In this document: positions 54,851-63,313 of the stretch, in pieces
Numbering within the stretch: position 1 is the first letter of the stretch
How the letters are laid out: every line of letters starts with the position of its first letter
Assembly: GCA_027919835.1 (NCBI GenBank)
Contig: JANVFP010000030.1
Span: forward strand, 372,001-436,000
Reading direction: 5' to 3'
Source: Lentinula raphanica
Taxonomy: Eukaryota > Basidiomycota > Agaricomycetes > Agaricales > Omphalotaceae
Length of the DNA stretch: 64,000 nt
Translations under genes and position numbers: made by a program
The notes under the pieces: generated by a model
Seen by the model: only the letters and a program-made list of their open reading frames with translations
The model's database searches: none
Told to the model about the DNA's origin: nothing

Positions 54851-55476
54851 GAGCAGAAGAAGCTCTTCGAGTATGTGGCATCTCGATGGAGGTATTGCGC
54901 AATGAATGGGAAGCACAAATTAAGGCTCAGACAAAACCTTTACCACGTAAGTTGTCAATATCTCAGGTGTTATGTTGCCAAACCTGCTCATATTTTGATC
55001 TAGGTCAGCATAGAAATCAAGCCTGAAAGTCTGCAGTCAATGAAGCTCTGCATTTACAAAAAAGCCAAGATGCTGCTCAGAACCATGTCGATGATCTTCA
55101 AAAGAGGATAATCAATATGGCCAGTGAAAGCTGGGATATAGCCACAGCAGAGCTGGAGTTAGAATCAGCTATCCAAAGTCTTCGCAAAGCTCAGGTGCAG
55201 GTGGCGAAGAAAGAATCTACTCTTGGGGTAGATGCCAAACATCAACTGCACTCCCTCATCAAGAGTTCCTTTCTGACGAAGAAGATGAATGCTTGTGCTT
55301 TGAAAATTTGGATTCGGGATTGCTTACAATCAAGGAAGTTCGAGCTCAATCGATTGGAAAGATCATATCACAAGCAGCAAAGCAGTGACTGCCAATATAA
55401 CTTTCTTGTATTTGTTAGTGACCTATATAAGCAACAGAACAACGTATCAATGAACACACTAGGGATTCTGTCAAAT
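54851..55476 (+). pseudogene. KDZ transposase, C-terminal region, part 1
   Basis: Exons 54,851-54,946, 55,004-55,384 and 55,438-55,476, with 57- and 53-nt introns, read SMEVLRNEWEAQIKAQTK, KSAVNEALHLQKSQD, MASESWDIATAELELESA, VAKKESTLGVDAKHQLHSLI, then MNACALKIWIRDCLQSRKFE and LNRLERSYHKQQ, then NEHTRDSVK. This run is characteristic of the C-terminal part of Kyakuja-Dileera-Zisupton transposases abundant in Agaricomycetes. TGA at 55,024-55,026 fits CGA-to-TGA. The gene is cut at 55,476 by the Harbinger element and resumes at 59,035. The catalytic region upstream is lost. Confidence 0.8.
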
Positions 55477-55606
55477 AGAGACTATTTGCAGCCGGCTCGG
55501 GTCTCGTCTCCATATCAGCACTCACGTGAAGCCACATGACCTAAACGTACGTCAGAACGTCGCCGGTTGACAACCTTGACCTGTCTTTCTACAACCACTC
55601 TCGTCC

Positions 55607-57327
55607 AATGCCTTCATTCTCACCTGAACAACTTCGATTCCTTGCCGGTCTTCCTTTGGATGTCAGCAACAGTGTTCTTCAAGGTCATACAATGTTTCAC
55701 TCAGTTCTCATGGCCACTCTCAATGTACGTCTACTCTCCTTTGCACTAGATACAATTGCCTCATAATCTCTTCATGCACATCAGGAAAAATATTCTCATC
55801 TCTAGAGTCCCCAGAGATACCCTCCAATTCCTAGGCTGCTCAGAGATTTTTGTGAACTTTGAAAGATCAAAAAACATCCTAGAGATCCTGAAAGATCCTG
55901 AAAGCATCAGAAAGCATCAGAAAGCATCAGAAAGCACCAGAAAGCACCAGAAAGCACCAGAAAGCACCCAGAGAATTTTTAGAAGCCTCAAAGGACTCAG
56001 ATACTCTAGGCTCTCTGAGACTACCTAGGAATTGGGGGGTATCTCTGGGGACTCTAGAGATGAGAATATTTTTCCTGATGCATATAGGCATCTTCCACCT
56101 CGACTTCTTATAATCCTGCTCCTTCCTCTGTCACTCCAGATGAGCCATCTACTTCCTTTGATGCAACCACTGGTGCTCCTGGCACCCAAGTGTCGTCTTG
56201 TCGTACTCAACATTCGTTTACTTTTCCTCAAGCTCTATCTTTTTTGCGTGCTGCCAGGGATGAAGATCCTTTCTCTGGAAGTAATGCCAAGCGCAAGACT
56301 GCATGGGAGGCTGTCCTCCAAGCATTTCATAGCGCCGGAGGAAATTCTGACATCGGCGTTGATTGGTTAAAAAAGAAAGTAAACAAGTTCATTGATTACC
56401 ATGAGGTGCATGATTTATCTATCAAATACACTTCCTATTCTCATTCATCTATACCAGAGCACGAAGCCTCGCACTAGTAGCTCTGAAGCAAAAGAAAATG
56501 TAGGATAAATCTATACATTCCCATTTCAAATTCTCACATCTGCATCAGCCGAAGGTGTCGCACACCAGTGCGACTGGTATTGTCCGCAAAATAATGGACG
56601 TTCCTGAAAGTTGGACCACCCTCGCGTCGTGCCTTGACAAAATATCTGAAAACCATCTGAAAGGCAAGAACGAGTCCTACGAGGAGAGCGCAAAGCGTCG
56701 GCAGGTAAGTAATGTCTGCATACTCTACATTTTGTAGCTGACCGTTAGGTTGTTAGGTCGAAACACATAAGACCGCCATCAGTAAGGCCATCGTCAAGGC
56801 GTCACTCAGGACGTTTACGCAAGAATTCTTTCCACTTGATTCGGCCTTGAATGCCATCAAGACTGATGCCGCAGCCAATGCCCAAGATGATGATGATGAA
56901 ATCATGTTTCTTGATGAATCTGCCAGTGATTTCATTCCCTTCAAATTCACAGCTGATGTCAAAGTCAAGACCGAGGATGTTGAAATGAATATTGTGAGTT
57001 TTCATGTTAGATGATTATACAACACTCATGCAATCTGAAATGCAGGATACTGTTGCCACTGCTGTTATCAAGAAAGAATTTCACGAACAAGAAAATATCA
57101 AACCCTCCACTTCTCCCAGTTCTTCCCGCCGCCGCCGCACAATCGACCGTTCTGCCGACTTACTCAAAGACGCAAGTGACAAATTCACTCGGTCCCTTGA
57201 CCTTCAGGAACGCATGGTTCAAACTGCGGAAAATCAAAACAAGATTTTGCAGGATCAACATAAAGACCAGATGGACTTTCAGAACAACTTACTCTCAGTT
57301 TTTCATGACATGGTAAATTCAAAGTAA
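55607..57327 (+). CDS. Harbinger accessory protein (Myb/SANT-like position), spliced
   Basis: Predicted exons: 55,607-55,723 (MPSFSPEQLRFLAGLPLDVS); 56,090 to about 56,404 (ASSTSTSYNPAP, then FTFPQALSFLRAARDEDPFS and KRKTAWEAVLQAFHSAGG); about 56,545-56,704 (PKVSHTSATGIVRKIMDVPE); about 56,758-56,992 (VETHKTAISKAIVKASLRTF); then 57,046-57,327 (DTVATAVIKKEF to VFHDMVNSK, a coiled coil). Intron 1 holds MITE D1; the other introns are short GT-AG. The second junction (56,404/56,545) is uncertain. The position and the KRKTAWE block suggest the trihelix-like DNA-binding partner that Harbinger transposases need. Confidence 0.65.
55779..56080. mobile_element. CATCAGG MITE, family D, copy 1 (302 bp)
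   Basis: Ends CATCAGGAAAAATATTCTC and GAATATTTTTCCTGATG, with arms pairing for about 65 bp (TCTAGAGTCCCCAGAGATAC). CA is duplicated at 55,777-55,778 and 56,081-56,082. The middle has about eight tandem 10-bp AGAAAGCAYC units. It sits inside intron 1 of the Harbinger accessory gene; without it that intron is about 60 nt. Confidence 0.92.
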
Positions 57328-57415
57328 CTGTTTTCATTGTACAACAATCAGGTAGCATGTACTAGACTATCACTGTAATCAGGAACGCTTCACAAATGTA
57401 ACAAATTGGAATGTA

Positions 57416-58942
57416 TCAAAGTGGGTGATTATGCATCAGGAAAAATATTCTCATCTCTAGAGTCTCCAGAGATACCCCCCAATTCCTAGGTAGTCTCAGA
57501 GAGCCTAGAGTATCTGAGTTCTTTGAGGCTTCTAAAAATTCTCTGGGTGCTTTCCGGTGCTTTCCAGTGCTTTCCAGTGCTTTCAGATGCTCTCAGGATC
57601 TTTCAGGATCTCTAGGATGTTTTTTGATCTTTCAAAGTTCACAAAAATCTCTCAGCAGCCTAGGAATTGGGGGGTATCTCTGGGGACTCTAGAGATGAAA
57701 ATATCTTTCCTGATGTGAAAGTATTCATTTAGAGTAGGAGGTAAACAGTCAAAAGCCTGAGCAACTTGGTTTGGACGAAGACAATTCAATGTGTTTGTAA
57801 GAAGAACACCGACACAATAGAAATGGCCTACAGGAGCCTGTAACAGTGTTATTTTCTGCCAGTTGTTGAGAAATGGCCAAAGAGTAACAACAACTCCAAA
57901 TCCATGCTCGACCTCAATCCGGCATTGGCTCATCGCCTCATTCCAAGCTTTCTGTGGTTCAGTAATGTTATCGGTAGAAAATGGGCTGATGAGATGAGGG
58001 CCATAGCCATAGGCAGGATCTCCAAATACAACAAAGTTACATTCGTGAGGAGGAGCATCAGCGGGAACATCAGGTCGAAATGCAAAGGTGTCAAGCTTGT
58101 CGAGGATGCAGCTAGTTGTGAGGAGATAGTTATTGTTACGACGACCTTCAAATGGACCAGCGAGATTGCCGATTATACTATTGGGAAGCATCAGAGCTTG
58201 GTATTTGAGTGCATGGAATTTTTTGTACCCATTGTACGCAACATTCTGTCTCCATCCTGGACGGCAGACCCGGTGGATTGTGCAGTCAAGAAAAGCAATG
58301 CAGTTCTTCAGGGGAGAACCAAGACCAGTGATAGCATTGGCATAGGTCACAAGCTTATCTGGATGAAGGATTCCTTCCTGGTCGCAGTCAAGCAGATGTT
58401 TCCACCGTTCATCAAGAAACCTGACCATCCAGGTAAGAATCCCGGAAATTGCAGACTGTGATCAATTATATCTTGTTGATAGCTCAAATTCATCTGTGCC
58501 ATGGCGGAAACACAGGAGAAGTAGTCCAAGAGCCTCAACAGATGTATAAGTATATCGGCTCCTGGTGCAAATCAGCTTAGGCAGATCTAAAATATCAGCT
58601 AGTTCAATGTTTTCGGAGGCGGTGAATCTAGAGTCAAGGATATGTTGAAATTACAGCGGAAAGAAAGAAAGATACTAAGATATGTTACCTGAAAGCCCAT
58701 ACACAGTGTCTGTTCGATAATGAGAACAGGTATTCAACAGAAATTTGCTCGCCACCCTGTTCAGGACGAGGCATTTCAGTGTTCTCCTGGCTCATGTAAT
58801 GATGGTGGATCAATGGATAAAAAAACTGCTGTTGGCCGCTACAGACAACAGCAGTATTTGTGAGATTACTGAGTCTGTTTACTTGATTGTAGCCATGGAT
58901 AAATGGCAACGACGCGAGCAGTAGATGAAGTGATATGGGCAT
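57416..58942 (-). pseudogene. Harbinger DDE transposase
   Basis: Exon 1 (58,942 to about 58,688) and a long exon 2 joined over an intron of about 60 nt (FRFTASENIELADI). It reads SRYTYTSVEALGLLLCFRHG, then RYN-TGA-SQSAISGIL (plus 58,462-58,464, a likely CGA-to-TGA), then VRFLDERWKHLL. The DDE_Tnp_4 core is IAFLDCTIHRVCRPG (first Asp), FVVFGDPAYGYGPHLI (second Asp) and SQCRIEVEHGFGVV (Glu). MITE D2 sits five codons before the natural stop (57,416-57,418), replacing it with a MITE-encoded tail ending at 57,652. Confidence 0.88.
57434..57715. mobile_element. CATCAGG MITE, family D, copy 2 (282 bp)
   Basis: Same long arms as D1. TG is duplicated at 57,432-57,433 and 57,716-57,717. The middle is about five GTGCTTTCC-type 10-bp units, the reverse complement of the D1 repeat with fewer copies. 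It lies in the last codons of the Harbinger transposase. Confidence 0.92.
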
Positions 58943-59034
58943 TAGTTTGGAAGAAAAATGTATGCTAGATTTGGTAACTCAAAGCTGTCACTGAATCACG
59001 TGCTGAATTTTGCCGGCTGCAAATAGTCTCTAAT

Positions 59035-59230
59035 GCCGAGACCCGGGGATATCCCAGCTCGCACAGAAGTACAACAAGCTTTGTGACAGTGACATGAATA
59101 CTCTCATTCGGTGGCAGAAGAAAGCCCCTCAAAATTCAGTGGCATCTATCCAAATTGAAATGGACAAGTTATTTGAGCTTGATGTTGATGACAACATTTG
59201 GCTCGATGTGGGGCTTGCCTGTCCCGAAGG
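59035..59230 (+). pseudogene. KDZ transposase, C-terminal region, part 2
   Basis: Continues from 55,476 after removal of Harbinger and one AAT: CRDPGISQLAQKYNKLCDSD, LIRWQKKAPQNSVASIQIEM, DKLFELDVDDNIWLDVGL. The ELDVDDxIW block is a KDZ hallmark near the C-terminus. Coding similarity fades at about 59,230, where Gypsy3 sequence begins. Confidence 0.78.
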
Positions 59231-59254
59231 AGTTAGCACAGAAGGATGACACGA

Positions 59255-61319
59255 GCACAACCACAAGCACAACCCTATACAGGGTAAGGGGGAGGTTGAT
59301 CTCAGCAGCAGTGAGGGCACAAAGGGCCAATCACTAGGGCTTCAGAAGTCTTTTGTCGTATTTTTAATTTGTTGAGGGAAAGCCAGACTGGTTGGCCTAC
59401 ATCAAATGTCGGTGCTTCCCCTCAGACTTCTTCTCTGATCCGCTCTTTGCTCATACGTAAAGCTGCTTCGGCATCCTCTCTTGCATGTTTCAGCAATTCC
59501 AATCGTTTATCAATTGATGGGAATTTGTTCCAGATTCCGATTGGAATGTTGAATTCGGGTGTATAGCCGTAGAGTGTTTCGAAAGGGGAATATGAATGAG
59601 CAGAGTGGATTCGAGAATTAATGACAAATTCAGCAGTAGGCAGGAGATTGTCCCAATCATCTTGTCGTCGACTTACATACATTCGGATGTATCGCTCTAT
59701 CTCCTGATTTGCACGTTCTGTTTGCCCATTAGTTTCTGGGTGATAGGCTGTCGTGAGGGCGGATTCAATTCCCAGACGTTTCAATAATTGTCGCATCACA
59801 TCTGCTGCGAACTGCGGTCCACGATCTGATACGAACCATCTGGGAATTCCATGAAGGCGGAAGATCTCTTGATAAAAGAAATCTGCTACACCTTCTGCAG
59901 TTATCTCCATAGTTGTGGAGAAACAATGGATCATTTTGGTATAGTGGTCGACGAATGTGATTATGGCATTGTGGCCTGCTTGCATCATTGGTAACTCACC
60001 AATAAGGTCAACGCCAATGTCCTCCCAGGGACCAGCTGGAACAGGTAGAGGTTGGAGCGGTGCTGTATGGGAAGGATTTAGTCGTTTCCGCTGACAAACA
60101 TCACATCCTTCAACATATTTGTCAACGAAGGTACGGATACCTGGCCACCAGTACTGTCTGTTGACTAGCTCCAATGTGCCATGCATTCCTGGGTGTCCTA
60201 CTGTTCGTGAGTCATGGCATTGCTCCAGTACTGCCTTACGCAGTTCTTGGTTAGGTGGAACATATATCCTTCCTCGGTAGAATACTAGACCCTCCTCTTC
60301 TCACCAATCAGTCAATCCGTGAGTAAGGCTCTGTGGTCCGTTGAGCTTGTTGAGTGCCTCAATTACCTCTGATTCTCGGGTGCTGTTCTGTCGTATACTT
60401 TCTAGCAATGGATTGTCAAGTAATACTGCAGTTGATGCCTTGATGAAATGCTCAGGTTTAAGAACAACTTGTTCTTTGTTGTCCTCGGAATCATGCACCT
60501 GGTGTTGTGCCATGCGAGATAAGGCATCCGCTTGTGTGTGAATCCTTCTCGCACGATGTGTTAGATGGAAATTAAATCGTGATAACCAGAGAGCCCATCG
60601 TGCCTGCCTTCTGCTCAAGTCCTGTGCCGTTCGCCAGAATTCTAGATTCTGATGGTCTGTAATGATTTCAAATGATTCGGGTAATCCTTCCAGAAAGTGC
60701 CTCCAATCTTTGAGCGCTTCTATGATAGCAAGCATTTCACGATCGTAGATTTCATAATTATGCTCTGCTGGCCCCATAGATGCTGACCGAAATGCCACAG
60801 GATGCCAAAGGCCATCTTCTTGGAGTTGTGATAGGGTTCCGCCAGTGGCAAAACCGGATGCATCGACTTCAATCCGTGTGGGTCTGGTGTGGTTCCATAG
60901 CACTAAAATGGGTGCAGTGGTGAAGGCTATCTTCAGGCTGTCAAATGCTTCCTGCTGTAAAGTGCCCCAGTCCCATCAGATATCTTTTCGTGTTAAGTCA
61001 TTAAGGGGTCTTGCCCTTTTCGCAAATCCTTCAATAAACCGCCGATAGAAGTTAGCGAAGCCCAGAAATCCTCGAAGATCACGTAGTGATTTTGGTGTAG
61101 GCCATTCTCTTACAGCTTTGACCTTAACTGGATCCATCTGAACCTGTCCTTTGCTAATGACCAGCCCCAGGTATTCAATTGATGACTTTTCAAACTCGCA
61201 TTTCTCGGGATGCAGATAGAGGTCATGCTTGGCAAGTCAATCGAGGACCTCATGAACTAGTTTTCTGTGCTCCTCCAGTGTTTCAGTAAAGATCAGGATG
61301 TCATCCAGATATACGGCAA
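59255..61319 (-). pseudogene. Gypsy3 pol remnant (RT-RNase H-integrase)
   Basis: Minus-strand single frame. RT end: [10 protein letters not shown] (61,319-61,290), [32 protein letters not shown]. RNase H: EVDASGFATGG, YDREMLAIIEAL, TDHQNLEFWR. Integrase: [10 protein letters not shown]...[29 protein letters not shown] and the E of [12 protein letters not shown]. Four in-frame TGA (plus 61,237, 60,976, 60,301, 59,422) are all explained by CGA-to-TGA; there is no other break until the frame fades near 59,260. A Gypsy2-family element is inserted in the YLDD region with flank GGCAA. No LTR remains. Confidence 0.88.
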
Positions 61320-61853
61320 TGTCACAGATTTCTCTCTATTCTCTACCTTGATCACTTATCTTATCTCCTATCTCTATCTTATCATATTATCAGTAGTAGT
61401 TTATCATTTGATCATCTCTGTGCCATACATATTTTCATTTGTACAACCAGTGATGGGACATGCTTGCTCTGCACCATATCTACATTACAACAGGTTGTCT
61501 TATGATGTAATAAGTGAAGCATCCACAGGATGACTTCATAGATGACTTCATAGATGACTTCACCATGAATCATCCACAGTCTCCACAGGATGACTTCATA
61601 GATGACTTCATGCATGACTTCACCATGAATCATAGTGACTTCATAAATGACTTCATGTAGCTCCAACTATGACATGGACTATGATATCATTAGATAGTAG
61701 CTCCACTCTAGAGTAGTATAAATACTCTCATGTATCTCTGGGATCCCCCAGATTCAAGAACATCTTTTATCCTCTTGTGATCAACTTGTGCTCATACTCT
61801 GTCACTATCCCCAACCTTTGCAACTACAACTAGATGAGTTCTAAGTTGTGATA
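61320..61853 (+). repeat. Gypsy2b 5' LTR with a different U3 repeat module
   Basis: 534 bp, TGTCACAG to GTTGTGATA. The first about 120 bp and the last about 170 bp match Gypsy2 LTRs. In between, Gypsy2b has ATGACTTCATAGATGACTTC-type units (61,520-61,665) where Gypsy2 has TAATATCAGGTTACC-type units. TATAAATA (61,717) and start AGATTCAAGAA (61,750) are kept. Confidence 0.9.
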
Positions 61854-62364
61854 GTTTCTTGAATCTTGCTTCTTGTGTGTCTGTTGTTGCTGTCAAGGAC
61901 AACAGACACTTCTTTTTCTTTCTTTCCTGTTGTTGCTGTCAAGGGCAACAGGCAGGGACCTTTTGCAGGTTGTGCAGTCTGACTTCTTGTCATGGCTGTG
62001 GGGCATCACCACCTTGTTTGGTCCTTCTGGACTTTGAACACTGTTGCTGAAAGGGACAGTTGTTCTTGATTTGCCGGACCCTAGGCGTAAGGGGACTTGC
62101 TGTATTTCATTACAACAAGACTGGTACCTTTGGGTAGGCCATGATCTGGTTCTTTTTGAACTGGAGTAGACGGCAAGCCAGCTCTTGGGCAAGAACCAGG
62201 GAGTGTGTAACACACTCTCATTTGCTACATGAGGACATGTAGAGATCCCCCCATCCATTTGACATCAAGATCATCAAGACTTACACACTGCATCTGGTTC
62301 CCTTTGTTTCTTTGTACTTGTCTGCTGAAAAGGGACAATGTACTTATGCCATTTCTGCCAGACA
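61854..62364 (+). other. Gypsy2b leader with primer-binding site and hairpins
   Basis: TTCTTGAATCT at 61,856-61,866, 2 nt after the LTR, is the reverse complement of the predicted RNA start (61,750-61,760). Hairpins TGTCTGTTG/CAACAGACA (61,880-61,910) and CCTGTTG/CAACAGG (61,927-61,952) are conserved with Gypsy2. Confidence 0.65.
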
Positions 62365-63216
62365 ATGCCTTGCAAAATTATTCCCACTTTTCCCATGAAA
62401 TATACTCCTTCGAATCGTCGTAACCATGTGTCTGTCATGGCCATGGATAAATCGACAGGTCTTTGGGAACGAATCACCATTCCCAAGGACAAACGGAAGA
62501 AGTATGATCATGTCGGACGTCCTTGCTATACCAAAATCCCTGTCTACGCACCTGTGCGTACTCATAAACTCACTCTCCTCCAACGCCTCCAAATCTCGAT
62601 CTCTCACAAAAAATACCTCGCTAAGCTCCGTAAACGTCATCTTAAATACGTCGAGCAAGAGCGCCTAATGAATAGGCTCCATGATCTGCCTTCTCAGGAT
62701 TATGATACCTCTCCAACCCATAAATTCTTTCCTGACCCTGTCTATGTTCCTCCTCCACCTATTCCCTCTGATCTCCACTTCCGACGAATTCCAACCCTTG
62801 CTCAACGCCTTGAAGAACCCTCTCAGCTCACTCCTCTTGATACTTATCCTAAACAGGATGCTGTCCTTAAGCGTATCAAGGAGTTTGAAGGTGTTCTGCA
62901 GGCTACCAAAATTCGTCTCGAGCCAGTTTTCAGGGAGTTAAACTCGGAAGAGTACAAGGAATATAATGGACAGGCTTTTAGAATTTCTAATCAGGATCGA
63001 AATTCTCTTTGGGGATGGTATAATGATTTAGAGGATTTATATCAGGATCTAGATAAGAGGGGACACCAATTGAGTAACAAAAATTGGAGAGAGATAAAAG
63101 GGATATGTACCAAAATTGGGAAAGTCAATTTTCAGAGTCTGTATACTAGGCTTCCTGAAATTTGCAAGGAGCTATTAGATCTGAATATTGTACTTCCTGA
63201 TGCAGCCAAAGCATGA
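62365..63216 (+). CDS. Gypsy2b ORF0, unknown function
   Basis: 283 residues from the shared ATG (MPCKIIPTFPMKYTPSNRRN) to the stop at 63,216, homologous along its whole length to 38,260-39,108, with an estimated fewer than 30 residue changes and one extra residue (RIPTLAQRL versus RIPLAQRL). Basic first half, PPPP linker, helical end LDLNIVLPDAAKA. The frame is open in both copies even though gag and PR of Gypsy2 are broken. It lies about 100 nt upstream of gag, a position in which fungal Gypsy elements normally have no gene. Confidence 0.78.
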   Translation: MPCKIIPTFPMKYTPSNRRNHVSVMAMDKSTGLWERITIPKDKRKKYDHVGRPCYTKIPVYAPVRTHKLTLLQRLQISISHKKYLAKLRKRHLKYVEQERLMNRLHDLPSQDYDTSPTHKFFPDPVYVPPPPIPSDLHFRRIPTLAQRLEEPSQLTPLDTYPKQDAVLKRIKEFEGVLQATKIRLEPVFRELNSEEYKEYNGQAFRISNQDRNSLWGWYNDLEDLYQDLDKRGHQLSNKNWREIKGICTKIGKVNFQSLYTRLPEICKELLDLNIVLPDAAKA

Positions 63217-63313
63217 TAGTCTTATGTAATCTGGCAAACATTTGTGTTTTTTCATATATTCATTTTTTAATATTATGTCTGAAAAATAATCTGACTTCAA
63301 AACAACTAGAAAA

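Larger units (their letters stand above)
55477..59031. mobile_element. PIF/Harbinger-like DNA transposon (3.55 kb)
   Basis: A 20-bp perfect inverted repeat, AGAGACTATTTGCAGCCGGC at 55,477-55,496 and its complement at 59,012-59,031, is flanked by the 3-bp duplication AAT (55,474-55,476; 59,032-59,034). It carries two convergent genes, a DNA-binding-type protein (plus) and a DDE transposase (minus), the usual two-gene layout of the superfamily. It splits the KDZ gene. Two family D MITEs are inside it. Confidence 0.9.

Noticed and set aside
5559..57715. CATCAGG elements as Helitrons or SINEs
   Set aside because: They have perfect inverted ends and a 2-bp duplication; Helitrons lack both and SINEs would show an A/B box and a 3' tail.
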